A stretch of 64,000 nt of DNA from Lewinellaceae bacterium (GCA_020636325.1 JACJYC010000002.1:1091501-1155500), one strand, 5' to 3'; shown: positions 1 through 8,456, counted from the stretch's first letter. Notes: generated by a model from the sequence alone, not told the origin. Numbers and translations are program-made.

Positions 1-465
1 GAATACAAGGAAGAAAAGATCTCCTTCATCCGCGTCGACGCCGAAACAGTCGACCAGCTCGTGCAGAAGGACGAACAAACCGAATCGGTCCTCGGCGAAA
101 AAGAACAGGAAAAGGTCAAATCCCTCTTCGAGAAAGTCGCCTCGGACCCGGGCAACCAGGTAGTCCTCAAGCCGCTGTCGCCCGAAGACGCGCCGGTGTC
201 CATCACCCGCTCCGAGTTCATGCGCCGGATGAAGGAAATGCAGGCCCTCCAGGGCTCGGGTATGGACGGCTTCCCCGATTCCGTCACCGTAGTGGTGAAC
301 ACGAACCACCCGCTGGTGGCCGGCAAACTGCTCAAGGCCAAAGGCGAGGAAGCCAAGGAAGACCTGGCCAGATACCTCTACCGCCTGGCCTTGCTCAACC
401 ACAACATGCTGAAGGGCGAGGAGCTGACGGAATTTATCCAGAAGACGATTGCAATGGTAAAATAA
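1..465 (+). CDS. htpG: Chaperone protein HtpG (Hsp90 family), C-terminal part
   Basis: The reading frame is open from the first base, so only the last 154 residues of the protein are in the window. They match the C-terminal dimerisation region of bacterial Hsp90: the stretch MKEMQALQGSGMDGFPDSV and the segment VVNTNHPLVAGKLL near residues 80-113 are typical of HtpG in this phylum. The protein is an ATP-dependent cytosolic chaperone; the ATPase and middle domains lie upstream and cannot be judged here. A strong hairpin follows the stop codon and suggests that transcription ends there. The family assignment is firm from the C-terminus alone, but completeness of the gene is unknown. Confidence 0.9.
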   Translation, partial: EYKEEKISFIRVDAETVDQLVQKDEQTESVLGEKEQEKVKSLFEKVASDPGNQVVLKPLSPEDAPVSITRSEFMRRMKEMQALQGSGMDGFPDSVTVVVNTNHPLVAGKLLKAKGEEAKEDLARYLYRLALLNHNMLKGEELTEFIQKTIAMVK

Positions 466-472
466 TTTATGG

Positions 473-502
473 GTCGGGCCGCAACCACGGTTGCGGCCTG
501 AC
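473..502 (+). terminator. Hairpin after htpG, probable terminator
   Basis: A 14-bp stem (473-486 with 489-502, one G-T pair, core GGCCGCAACC/GGTTGCGGCC) closes on a 2-base loop, 7 bases after the htpG stop codon. There is no clear T-run after it, so it may act as an RNA 3'-end stabiliser rather than a classical intrinsic terminator. Confidence 0.55.
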
Positions 503-691
503 TTGTTATGGACATGAGCCATCCCTGATTTTTACACTGAAAGATTTTTGACCACAATTTGTCCCGCAAGGCGCAACAGGCTCCCATAGCGTGATCGGCG
601 CCATAAGTACGGCTTTCAAAGCCGGGATAAAAGCTTACCTTGTATCCGTAAATCCAAAAATGTTTCGTAAGCAAGAAATCTGACACAACAG

Positions 692-1405
692 ATGGGGGAT
701 ACCTGTAAAAAATGCCAAGCAGAAGTTGCCAAAAATTACTGCCCTGATTGCGGAACGCCGACTGCATTGGATCGAATCAATGGTCAATATATGGTCAGGG
801 AAGTTGGCAGTGTTTTAAACTTTGAAAAAGGAATTTTCTACACGATCAGAGAATTATTGTTAAGACCGGGAAAGAATATTCAAATTTTCATTTCTGAAGA
901 CAGAAGCAGGCTCGTCAAACCCATCATATTTGTAATTATCTGCTCGCTGACTTACACGGTAGCCCAGCAATTATTGCATTTTGAGGAAGGATATGTTAAT
1001 GCCGGCGGATTTGGGGAGTCTGCAACTGCGAAGATATTTGCGTGGATTCAACAAAACTACGGATACGCAAATATAATAATGGCGGTTTTTATAGCTTTCT
1101 GGATAAAGATCTTATTCAGGAAGCACGACTACAACTATTATGAAATCATGGTTTTACTGTGTTTTGTAATGGGCGTATGCATGCTGATCTATACTGTTTT
1201 CGGAATCTTTGAAGGTACTACGAATTTAAGGGTGCTGAATTTGGGCGGAATCGTCGGCATTTTTTACGCTTCATGGGCAATAGGGCAGTTTTTTGACAAA
1301 AAAAGAAAAATGAGCTATTTAAAAGGATTGTTTTCTTATTTATTGGGCATGATAACCTTCTTTATGGGGGCAATAATTTTGGGTATGGGTATTGACTTGA
1401 TGTAA
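692..1405 (+). CDS. DUF3667-type membrane protein with N-terminal zinc ribbon
   Basis: The 237-residue protein starts with a compact zinc ribbon (C5, C8, C17, C20: CKKC...CPDC). A conserved cytoplasmic stretch follows (FEKGIFYTIRELLLRPGKN), and then about five membrane segments near residues 73-94, 125-142, 150-175, 188-202 and 210-235. This order of zinc ribbon, RELLLRPG motif and polytopic helices is that of the DUF3667 family, common in Bacteroidota and without known function. The gene is visibly richer in A and T than htpG and the genes after 4.6 kb, and it sits alone in a stretch with broken genes, which suggests accessory DNA. Family call is fairly sure; function is unknown. Confidence 0.7.
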   Translation: MGDTCKKCQAEVAKNYCPDCGTPTALDRINGQYMVREVGSVLNFEKGIFYTIRELLLRPGKNIQIFISEDRSRLVKPIIFVIICSLTYTVAQQLLHFEEGYVNAGGFGESATAKIFAWIQQNYGYANIIMAVFIAFWIKILFRKHDYNYYEIMVLLCFVMGVCMLIYTVFGIFEGTTNLRVLNLGGIVGIFYASWAIGQFFDKKRKMSYLKGLFSYLLGMITFFMGAIILGMGIDLM

Positions 1406-1561
1406 AAACACATTGAGCAAGGCATCTGAACCGGATCGGATATGAAAGCTGAAATTCAAATAAATAATAAGGTTTGCGCCCGGTCAGTGTCGCTAAGGAT
1501 CGGTGAAATTAATTGAATGGTTCGGTGAAGAAATAATTGATTATATCGATGATTTTAAGGG

Positions 1562-1679
1562 TGGATGATTTTGCCGTGGCGCTGGAGAATATCCCGAAAA
1601 TTGTTTTTCCCGCACGCTGGACAAGGCCGAATGGAAAAAGGTGAAATTGGCAAAGGAAAACCCTGAAGAAGCGCCACTA
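1562..1679 (+). pseudogene. Fragment of a dihydrofolate-reductase-like gene (copy 1, frameshifted)
   Basis: These 118 bases match positions 3016-3134 with five substitutions and one missing T: a run of five T at about 1604-1608 where the other copy has six. The deletion breaks the frame that reads DDFAVALENIPKIVF in both copies. Only the middle part of the gene is present and no start codon or N-terminal half is nearby. The rest of the gap between 1406 and 1736 holds only short open frames, such as a 24-codon frame from 1442, that I do not recognise. It is a dead duplicate; see the copy at 2814-3161. Confidence 0.7.
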
Positions 1680-1736
1680 GATTTATTTACTATCCTCAAT
1701 TTAAGCCACTCGATAAACGAATAAAAACAATAAATC

Positions 1737-2579
1737 ATGAAAATTACATGGATATTGATGCTAAACCTGCTATTGTTGAATTTAAATGCTCAGGAATTCA
1801 GCTTCAGCATATACTTCCGGGACGCTGAAAATTTTAAAGACACCGTCACAATTGGATTTGACGACCTGGCCACCTATGGCATTGACAGTGATTTTGGAGA
1901 AGAAAATATCATAAACACGCCCTATAAACCAGGGTTGGACGTTAGAGTCGGAGATATTTGGAGTAACAGGTTTGATGGGCAAATTGGCGAGCTTCAACTG
2001 AAAAAGCAGATACTTGGCCCGGATCCGTTTGAGGATATTATTTCCATTGATGTGAAAACCCGTAATTTTCCCGTAACGGCAAAATGGGACAAGAGCTTGT
2101 TTCAGGATGAGTATTTCAGTACAGCATTACTCACCAGTATTCCACCCGGAGGGTGGTGGGATGTAGGAAGCCCCAGTGATTTATTTCGAATTTATTTTCA
2201 GGAAACGGACTCCGTTACCTTTACATCCAATGTGTATGACATATATCCCAATGATTATTCTTATATAGCTCCAGATCAAGACACTGTTTCGATTTTTTAT
2301 TTTTCATTTTTTATTATCGATGGTGTCGGCAACCGCAATGTTGTTAACAAAGAGGAGTTGGAAATATTTCCAAATCCATTTCAGCGCAAATTATGCTTAA
2401 GGAATAAGGGCGGACTTAAGATTGGACGCATGCAATTGATAGACATAAATGGTGCGGTTGTACTTAATTCCGCATTCGAGCCCGAAATCCAAACTGACAG
2501 GTTGCATAGCGGCGTTTATTTTTTAATTATTGAATTGGATGACGGAACAAGACTTCATAGCAAAGTGATGAAATTTTAG
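1737..2579 (+). CDS. Secreted protein with T9SS C-terminal sorting domain
   Basis: The 280-residue protein begins with a signal peptide (MKITWILMLNLLLLNLNAQ, cleavage after AQ). It ends in a type A T9SS sorting domain from about residue 207: LEIFPNPFQRKL, then MQLIDINGAVVLNS and a closing SGVYFLIIELDDGTRLHSKVMKF-like strand set (shown here in part). Such domains direct export across the outer membrane by the type IX system and are then removed. The central 190 residues are rich in aromatic and acidic residues and look like beta structure, but I do not recognise a catalytic domain. It is probably a small surface or released protein of unknown activity. Confidence 0.8.
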   Translation: MKITWILMLNLLLLNLNAQEFSFSIYFRDAENFKDTVTIGFDDLATYGIDSDFGEENIINTPYKPGLDVRVGDIWSNRFDGQIGELQLKKQILGPDPFEDIISIDVKTRNFPVTAKWDKSLFQDEYFSTALLTSIPPGGWWDVGSPSDLFRIYFQETDSVTFTSNVYDIYPNDYSYIAPDQDTVSIFYFSFFIIDGVGNRNVVNKEELEIFPNPFQRKLCLRNKGGLKIGRMQLIDINGAVVLNSAFEPEIQTDRLHSGVYFLIIELDDGTRLHSKVMKF

Positions 2580-2621
2580 CGCCGCCCGGGTAGTTTTTTA
2601 AGATAAAAATGTACATAGGGA

Positions 2622-2758
2622 CATACTATTGGACAAAATGAGCAGAGGGGACAAATCAAAGAACCAGCGAGAGCCTGAAAAGCAACGCCTTCGCGCTCTC
2701 GCTCGCTCATCCTCTCGGGCTCTTTTTGCCTTTTTTGTGAAAATGCCCAGTAGTGGGG
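2622..2758. repeat. Degenerate inverted-repeat element related to the 4.46-kb element
   Basis: The left end (2622-2640, CATACTATTGGACAAAATG) and the right end (about 2737-2756, reading CACTACTGGGCATTTTCAC on the minus strand) both resemble the perfect 18-bp ends of the element at 4460-4614. No target duplication is visible. The inside is a GC-rich, partly self-complementary sequence with no gene. I read it as an older, decayed relative of the small mobile element downstream; the match is imperfect and chance cannot be excluded. Confidence 0.4.
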
Positions 2759-2813
2759 ATCATAACGGCGGAAGTATTTTGACCCCAAAATTAACAACTG
2801 ACCAAAAAATAAT

Positions 2814-3161
2814 ATGCGGAAAGTAATCGCAGCCATCAATCTGACCCTCGACGGGTTTTGCGACCACACGGTAATGATCGCTGATGAGGAATTGCACGAC
2901 CATTACACCGACCTGTTGCGGAACGCAGGCGCTATGCTGTACGGAAGGACAACTTATCTGCTTATGGAAAATTACTGGCCGGCCGTAGTCAAAAACCCTA
3001 CCGGTAACAGATCTATGGATGATTTTGCTGTGGCGCTGGAGAATATCCCGAAAATTGTTTTTTCCCGCACGCTGGACAAGGTCGAATGGAAAAATGTAAA
3101 ATTGGCAAAGGAAAGCCCTGAAGAAGCGCCACTAACCCTCAATGGAAGCCGCTTGAAGTGA
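2814..3161 (+). pseudogene. Dihydrofolate-reductase-like protein (RibD C-terminal fold), truncated (copy 2)
   Basis: The frame encodes 115 residues that open like a bacterial dihydrofolate-reductase family protein: MRKVIAAINLTLDGFCDHT, then HYTDLLRNAGAMLYGRTTY and IPKIVFSRTLDKVEW. Family members are usually about 180 residues. Here the match stops after KESPEEAPL, and the last residues are unrelated. Immediately downstream another frame reads NPQWKPLEVNEWV, so a junction or deletion joined this fragment to other coding sequence. Residues 68-107 are duplicated in broken form at 1562-1679. The start codon and the NADPH-binding N-terminal half are intact, but the C-terminal half of the fold is missing, so an active enzyme is unlikely. 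Confidence 0.7.
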
Positions 3162-3200
3162 ACGAGTGGGTGAAAATAATGGGCATAAAACCAACCAGAA

Positions 3201-3413
3201 TTGATTAAAAAACTGAATACTTTGTCAACTGGCCTGGGCCTCTTATGCACGATATTTGTCTGTTGCATTTTCTTTGGATGTCAAGGAGAAAATTGTAATT
3301 GTCCGCAGTCGCCCCCTGCGGAAATAGCTTATCATGCTGTTAGCAGGTGGGTTCCAAATGATGCTGCGTTGCTTGAAATTTGCGGACAATTCGAAGAACT
3401 TGCAAAAAGATAA
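3201..3413 (+). CDS. Possible small lipoprotein, 70 residues
   Basis: The frame begins with TTG and reads MIKKLNTLSTGLGLLCTIFV followed by a cysteine-rich segment with a plausible lipobox (IFFGC). The mature part would be only about 43 residues with a CNCPQSP cluster. I recognise no family. The start codon is weak, the frame overlaps the end of the broken fragment upstream, and the region is full of gene debris, so this may be a remnant of a longer lipoprotein gene. From 3448 to 3628 I see no gene. Confidence 0.35.
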   Translation: MIKKLNTLSTGLGLLCTIFVCCIFFGCQGENCNCPQSPPAEIAYHAVSRWVPNDAALLEICGQFEELAKR

Positions 3414-3415
3414 AA

Positions 3416-3447
3416 GGGAGACTGTTCAGGATTTTGTGTCAACAGGG
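3416..3447. repeat. Solitary transposon-end-like sequence
   Basis: Positions 3417-3446 match the reverse complement of 17280-17309 at 27 of 30 bases, including the core GGAGACT, TTCAG and ATTTTGTGTCAAC. At 17.2 kb the same motif forms one arm of an inverted repeat, so both copies look like ends of one insertion sequence or its small derivative. No transposase gene is near. The family is not identified. Confidence 0.45.
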
Positions 3448-3628
3448 AAAGAAGAGCAAATACGCTGACACCAATTCGGCTTTGCAGGTCAGGAGAAAGA
3501 TTTTATCTTGTATCCGTAAAATGAACGCTTGATGTTGAGCGATGTTGTAAAAATGGATAATTACGCCTCTGTTTTCGGTCCGGTGCCGGGAACATGGGTG
3601 TTGTTATAGACTGCATTTCAATTCTGCA

Positions 3629-4435
3629 TTGATGAATATATTTGGACTTTTTGGACCGTCTAATCCTGAATTACAATTCACGAGACTGTATTTTAAGAAG
3701 CTAAAGAAGAAAATTCAAGGATTAGCATTAGTTAGTTTGAAAGAATTAGAGATAAAAACGAAATTCAAAGGAAATGACTTAACGCACTATCTGAATAATG
3801 CATATGCTGAATATGTGAGAGAAAAATATGATAAGAATGAAATTATTGACCGGTACATAAGAGCGGCTTTAACTCTTTATCAGCCTAAACCAGAATACTC
3901 ACATGATAGAATCGTTCCGAATATCAGAGATCGGCGATACTTGGAGGAATTAAGAAGAATCCGGCAAAACAAAGAAATAGAATATGTCTATGAAGAGTAT
4001 AATGATGAACTTTACATCTTTTATGCTCAAGATACAGAACATTCAATCAGTTATTTAGTCAAGGACAATATTGAAGAATATAGCATAGAAACTGCAGGAC
4101 TCAAAGAAAGGGCTATCAAGAATTTATTGAACATTTTGCCGAATATTGAAAGCCAAGGTGAAAACGGATATTTCATGCTGACTGCAGGGGGAAATTATGA
4201 AGCAAGTCTAATATTAGTAGAGTCAATATGGACTCCCGAAAACTTCAATATCAAAGGCGAAATTGTCATCGGTGTTCCGGCAAGAGATTTAGTCTTGATA
4301 ACTGGAAGCGAAGATAAGGAAGGATTAGAGAGATTAAAATCAACTGTATTTGAAGTAAATCAAACGGGAAACCACCTTGTGTCAGATAAACTATATATTT
4401 ACCAGAATGGTAAATTTGCAATATTCGGTCAATGA
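3629..4435 (+). CDS. DUF1444 family protein
   Basis: The protein has 268 residues, no signal peptide and no membrane segment. Three features fit the DUF1444 (YtpP-like) family: the central YEEYNDELYIFYAQDTEHS stretch, the ERAIKNLLNIL helix, and the C-terminal block GNYEASLILVESIW followed by GEIVIGVPARDLVLITGS. The PARD...TGS ending is the most typical part. The function of this family is not established; members often lie in accessory regions. The gene is strikingly AT-rich compared with the sialidase that follows, and a small mobile element lies 15 bases after its stop codon, both consistent with acquired DNA. The start ATG follows a 180-base stretch without genes. Confidence 0.65.
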   Translation: MMNIFGLFGPSNPELQFTRLYFKKLKKKIQGLALVSLKELEIKTKFKGNDLTHYLNNAYAEYVREKYDKNEIIDRYIRAALTLYQPKPEYSHDRIVPNIRDRRYLEELRRIRQNKEIEYVYEEYNDELYIFYAQDTEHSISYLVKDNIEEYSIETAGLKERAIKNLLNILPNIESQGENGYFMLTAGGNYEASLILVESIWTPENFNIKGEIVIGVPARDLVLITGSEDKEGLERLKSTVFEVNQTGNHLVSDKLYIYQNGKFAIFGQ

Positions 4436-4450
4436 CCCCCCGAACAGTTT

Positions 4451-4623
4451 GGCCCCATCCATACTACTGGACATTTTTTCACGTGAAGCGGATTGAAAAG
4501 CCCGCAGGCCTGCCTGCCGCAGGCAGGGATTTTTAAGCCTAATCTGATTCACGGCTTATCAATCCTTGAAGGGCTTAATAATCCGGTCCGTTTTGGAAAA
4601 TGTCCAGTAGTATGGGCCCCATC
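4451..4623. mobile_element. Small non-autonomous element (MITE-like) with 18-bp perfect ends and 9-bp target duplication
   Basis: The element runs from 4460 to 4614 (155 bp). Its ends are perfect inverted repeats, CATACTACTGGACATTTT at 4460-4477 and its complement at 4597-4614. It is flanked by an exact 9-bp direct repeat, GGCCCCATC, at 4451-4459 and 4615-4623, which is the signature of a recent transposition. The inside has a CCTGCCTGC/GCAGGCAGG hairpin near 4509-4527 and no protein frame. A transposase supplied elsewhere would be needed to move it. The family is not identified; 9-bp duplications occur in several insertion-sequence families. Confidence 0.8.
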
Positions 4624-4626
4624 ACA

Positions 4627-6276
4627 TTACGGCCGCCCCGCCATCTCCACCACCCCCCATACAATCCCCTCATAAGGATAAGCCACCCCCGCCTCAAACA
4701 AGCATCCCACCCGTTTCCTGTCCAGCGGAATTAGGTCGGAATAGGCCGCCGGGCCGGGATAAACCACTGTCGAATCCTGCCAGCTGCGGCCGCCGTCGGC
4801 GCTCAGTTTCAGCACGAGGTTGGCGCGCGTGTACCGGTGCGACGGATTGGAAAACAACAAACCCCGGCCGTCCCAGTACTGGAGGCTGCCCTGGCAGATC
4901 GGCTCCGGCAGGGCTGGGTCGGTGCGCTGGCCGGTCCAGGTTTCGCCGCCGTCATGGCTGACGGCCGTCTGGCGGTGGCGGCTGTTGTAGTTGAAATTGC
5001 GCATATTGATCACCAGGTCGCCGCTGGGCAGTTCCGCGATCTCGCATTCGTTGACCTTTTCCTCGGGGACATTCCCGCCCAGTTGCCAGGTGTCGCCGCC
5101 GTCGTCAGAGTAAACCGCATGGGAATAATATTTCCGGGTGCCCTTTTCCATATGGTCGCAACCCGCGATCAGGCGGCCGGCGTGCGGGCCGTACCGGAGT
5201 TGCAAGCCCGACCCCGGGCCCGTGGCGTACCAGGTCCAGTCGGGCTTTTTCACGGCATCCGTGATCTCCCGGGGGGCCGACCAAGTGACGCCGTGGTCGT
5301 CGGAGTGCATCACAAAGACCCTGCGGCCTTCTTTCGATTTTTCCGCCTGAATTTTGATCGGGTCGTCCTGGCCCAGGTTATGGCAGAACAGCAAAAGGAC
5401 GCGCCCCGTCCGCTCATCTACGATCGGGACCGGATTCCCGACGGTGTTTTCACCCTGGTCGTAAACCAGTTGGATGTCGCCCCAGGTCTTGCCGTTGTCC
5501 GTACTCCGGCGCAGCACCAGATCGATATCCCCGTGATCGCCGAAGCAGACATCCCGCCGCCCTTCGGCAAACGCCAGCAGGTCGCCGTTCCGGGCCCGCA
5601 CGATCGCCGGGATGCGGAAACAAAGGTACCCCCGTTCGCCGCGGGTATAGATCCAGTCCAGCTTCGGCGGCTCCACCAGCTTGCCCTCAACCCGGAAATC
5701 GAATATCTTCATGACATTGAACCACGGACGGAACCCCACGCTACCGGCCAACGGCGGCACCATGATCCGGGTCGGGATCCGGGCCGCTTCCACGCCGTCG
5801 ATGGCAATCCGGATGATCGTATCCGTCCTTTCGGCGGTGAATTGAAACGGCTTGCCGGGGGTGATCAGGTCGCTGGCCTTGCCGAACCGCCGCAGTTTGC
5901 CGTCCGCCTTCGAAAAAAAGAAAAAATGCCCGTTCGGGCCTTCCTTGTCCGCCTTGCAATCGAACCCGAAATGATTGTCGAACAACATGAACAGCGCCGT
6001 TGTCGAATCCAGCCGTTCCAGGCTCAGTGTGGCCGTTACCTTGAAATCGCCGTCCGCCAGCCAAACCGACGTATACAGCTCGTTGTAAATGCCGGTATTG
6101 CTCAGGGCGCCGGTATCCCGCTGCCAGGGCGTGTTGCGTTCGATCGACTGCAGGGGGACCCCGTTTTCCACAATGCGGCCGTCCGGCGTCTCCGGGCGCC
6201 CGCAGGCGTTCAACCCGATCAGCAGAACGGTGAAAAAGATGAATGGGTGAAGAGGTCCGGCGTTCAGGTTAATCAC
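4627..6276 (-). CDS. Exo-alpha-sialidase (neuraminidase), lipoprotein
   Basis: The enzyme removes terminal sialic acids from glycans, most likely at the cell surface. I start it at the GTG at 6276, giving 549 residues with a signal peptide and lipobox (LIGLNAC, Cys25). The frame stays open 59 codons further up to an ATG at 6453, but that extension hides the signal. A beta-sandwich region (about 35-200) precedes the six-bladed propeller. The propeller carries the YLCFRIP arginine motif (220-223), the GDHGDIDL acidic motif, and five Asp boxes (STDNGKTW, SDDHGVTW, SDDGGDTW, SHDGGETW, SADGGRSW). NECEIAEL and AAYSDL would hold the Glu/Tyr pair. The stop lies 3 bases from the mobile element's target duplication. 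The gene stands alone, without visible sialic acid catabolism genes. Confidence 0.88.
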   Translation of the reverse strand: MINLNAGPLHPFIFFTVLLIGLNACGRPETPDGRIVENGVPLQSIERNTPWQRDTGALSNTGIYNELYTSVWLADGDFKVTATLSLERLDSTTALFMLFDNHFGFDCKADKEGPNGHFFFFSKADGKLRRFGKASDLITPGKPFQFTAERTDTIIRIAIDGVEAARIPTRIMVPPLAGSVGFRPWFNVMKIFDFRVEGKLVEPPKLDWIYTRGERGYLCFRIPAIVRARNGDLLAFAEGRRDVCFGDHGDIDLVLRRSTDNGKTWGDIQLVYDQGENTVGNPVPIVDERTGRVLLLFCHNLGQDDPIKIQAEKSKEGRRVFVMHSDDHGVTWSAPREITDAVKKPDWTWYATGPGSGLQLRYGPHAGRLIAGCDHMEKGTRKYYSHAVYSDDGGDTWQLGGNVPEEKVNECEIAELPSGDLVINMRNFNYNSRHRQTAVSHDGGETWTGQRTDPALPEPICQGSLQYWDGRGLLFSNPSHRYTRANLVLKLSADGGRSWQDSTVVYPGPAAYSDLIPLDRKRVGCLFEAGVAYPYEGIVWGVVEMAGRP

Positions 6277-6352
6277 AGGCTCAAAACTTTTGTTTCTTGC
6301 GATTAAATTAAAGAACTCAAAGTGTAAAGCACGTTTATTCGATCCGCATTTA

Positions 6353-6513
6353 GAGCCTATCCGGAAACCATCCTTTGGCCTGAAAAAAGGATCTTTTGAG
6401 CTTAGGCTTCGTTGTTTGTCAGTCACGTAGCTTTGGCAATGCTCCTTCCTCACGCCTTACCCAAGCCCAAAATCTCTCTTTTTCGGCTTCAAAAACGGTT
6501 TCCGGACAAGCTC
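6353..6513. mobile_element. Second MITE-like element, IS5-type ends with TTA duplication
   Basis: Imperfect 20-bp inverted repeats bound this 161-bp piece: GAGCCTATCCGGAAACCATC at 6353-6372, and GAGCTTGTCCGGAAACCGTT on the minus strand at 6494-6513 (15 of 20 identical). Both flanks carry TTA (6350-6352 and 6514-6516). Ends starting GAGCC(T)GTCCGGAAA with a TNA duplication are known from IS5-family groups, so I infer a transposase-less IS5-type derivative. To its right, TTAACCGCAAA at 6514 pairs with TTTGCGGTTAA near 6620, and GATTTGCC/GGCAAATC near 6569-6587 forms a small hairpin. The rest of the gap from 6277 to 6824 holds nothing else that I can name. Confidence 0.55.
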
Positions 6514-6824
6514 TTAACCGCAAATTTTTTTGCACCCGCAAAGTAACAAAAGTCCTCCAAAGCCACGGATTTGCCGAAGGCAAATCACCGGCTTGAAACT
6601 ATTGTTTTCTTTTGTTCCTTTTGCGGTTAAATAAAAAACACCATATTGATCTAAGCTGGCAAATCGCACCTCTGGACCTCCCATGACCTTTTGAATTTTA
6701 TGAGAAAAAACTTGCTGAATTAGCAACTTGGTACTTTTCCCAAATGCCCTTTTTGAACCCAACCAAACCGCCCGCCGTTTTCATTTTACAACGCCTTTAC
6801 GGGCCGGTTTCAACCACCAACAAA

Positions 6825-8456
6825 ATGAACCTTATGCCGCTGCCATCGCTGATGTACCGAAGCCTGTTGTTAAGCTTACTGCTGTTACCCGGGATAGCCC
6901 AATCGCAATCCTGGGCCTGGTTCCAAACCGGCGGCGGAACGGCCGGCGACGCCTGCACTGTCCTGTCCGGCGCCGATGTTGGCGGCTGGTACGCGGGCGG
7001 CCAGTTCGAGGGGCTGGCGGAATGGGGCAACATCGCATTGACCGCTAAGGGCGGGAAGGACGTTTTTTACGGGCAACTCGATGAAACGGGCAACTGGCTC
7101 TGGCTCAAAAGCCTGGGCGGGGCCTTCGACGACGAAGTGATCGCGATGGAAGAAAATCCGGCCGGCGGCTTCTACCTGTTCGGCGCTTTCAAGGTCAGCC
7201 TGATCCTGGGGACGGATACCTTGAAAAGCACCCTCAACAGCAAGGCCCTGTACCTGGCCAGGTTTGATCCGGCCGGCGAACCCGCCTGGGCGCGAAAGAT
7301 AGAAGGCAGCTTCCTCCTCGAAGCCGGCGACCTGTCGGTGACCCTATCCGGCGAACCGGTCATTGCGGGCTCCTTCCGGGGAACCCTCCGAACCGACACG
7401 CTGGAACGGCAAAGCGACGCCGTATCTTCCGCGTTCGCCGCCCGGTTTTCGTCAGACGGCCATGCCCAATGGCTGAAAGCCTTCGGTGCAAAAGGCGTGA
7501 CCTCCGGCGTAAGCCTGGACCGCGCCCCCGGCGGCGACCTGTACCTCGGCGGCATCTATACCGATACGCTCGACCTGGATACCGTGCGGTTGTACGCCAA
7601 TACCTTTGATCAGGATATTTTTATCGCCCGGATGAACGGCTCAGGGGAGACCCTATGGGCCAGACGGGCCGGCGGCGTGCACGACCAGGAGCTGACGGAC
7701 ATCGCTTCCGATGAATCCGGAGCGGTGTACCTGGCCGGGTTTTATGCCGGTGTGATCAGCCTCAATGACGACCTCTCGATATCGTCGGTCAACGGCCTGC
7801 CCGATCATTTTTTGTTGAAATACCAGGCGGATGGAGAACCGGTATGGGCAAGATCATTCGGCGGACAACAGTCCGACCAGACAGAGGCCCTGGCGGTAAA
7901 TGCCTCCGGGCCGGCAGTCGCGGGCTTTTACCAGGGCCCGGCATCCTGGGACGGCTGGACCCTGCCGGCTGCCCAGGGCTTTGCCGGCTACGTGGCGTCG
8001 TTTGATCCGGACGGCCAGACGCGGTGGGCTTATGCGTTGCCGGGGGCGGGGAGCGTCTTTCCGGCTGCTCTGGCCTTTAACGGCGATAACGGCCTGGCGA
8101 TGGGCGGCGCCTTTGCCGCACAAGTCACAACCGGCGGAACAACCTACCCCTCCGCCGGCGGATTCGACTGGATGATCGGCCGCCTTTCCAATACCCTGAC
8201 GCCTGTTGCAGAACCTGGATTAACGGAAACGGCCGTGCTGTATCCCAACCCGGCCCGTGATCAGGTCCATATCCAAAGTAATGCCCCGATAGTTGAGCTC
8301 TCCGTTTTCGACCTCAACGGCCGGTTGCGCCATCGCGAATCCGGGGCTGCCGTCACTACATTTTCAACAACAACCCTGGAGTCCGGCGTCTACCTGGTCC
8401 GCCTGCTGTCCGGATCCGGCGTGTATTCCGTTTTGCGCCTGGTGTTGCAGGAGTAA
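6825..8456 (+). CDS. Large secreted protein with beta-propeller-like repeats and T9SS sorting domain
   Basis: I start at the ATG at 6825, which puts a standard signal peptide first (SLLLSLLLLPGIAQSQ). An upstream in-frame ATG at 6744 would place 27 untypical residues before it. The mature part is built from repeats of about 50 residues with the recurring pattern of a WA(R/Y) strand, a glycine-rich turn and LARFDPAGE or LLKYQADGEPVWARSFGG. These resemble the SBBP/beta-propeller repeats of extracellular proteins. The last 75 residues are a type A T9SS domain (VLYPNPARDQVHIQSN, VFDLNGRLRH, SGVYLVRLLSGSG). The protein is probably exported to the surface as a binding or structural component; no catalytic residues are evident. 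A repeat array starts right after its tandem stop codons. Confidence 0.8.
   Translation: MNLMPLPSLMYRSLLLSLLLLPGIAQSQSWAWFQTGGGTAGDACTVLSGADVGGWYAGGQFEGLAEWGNIALTAKGGKDVFYGQLDETGNWLWLKSLGGAFDDEVIAMEENPAGGFYLFGAFKVSLILGTDTLKSTLNSKALYLARFDPAGEPAWARKIEGSFLLEAGDLSVTLSGEPVIAGSFRGTLRTDTLERQSDAVSSAFAARFSSDGHAQWLKAFGAKGVTSGVSLDRAPGGDLYLGGIYTDTLDLDTVRLYANTFDQDIFIARMNGSGETLWARRAGGVHDQELTDIASDESGAVYLAGFYAGVISLNDDLSISSVNGLPDHFLLKYQADGEPVWARSFGGQQSDQTEALAVNASGPAVAGFYQGPASWDGWTLPAAQGFAGYVASFDPDGQTRWAYALPGAGSVFPAALAFNGDNGLAMGGAFAAQVTTGGTTYPSAGGFDWMIGRLSNTLTPVAEPGLTETAVLYPNPARDQVHIQSNAPIVELSVFDLNGRLRHRESGAAVTTFSTTTLESGVYLVRLLSGSGVYSVLRLVLQE

Noticed and set aside
4493..4675. A 60-codon frame in the 4.5-kb element
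   Set aside because: It runs across the element boundary and target duplication, so it cannot be an ancestral gene; composition is that of hairpin sequence.
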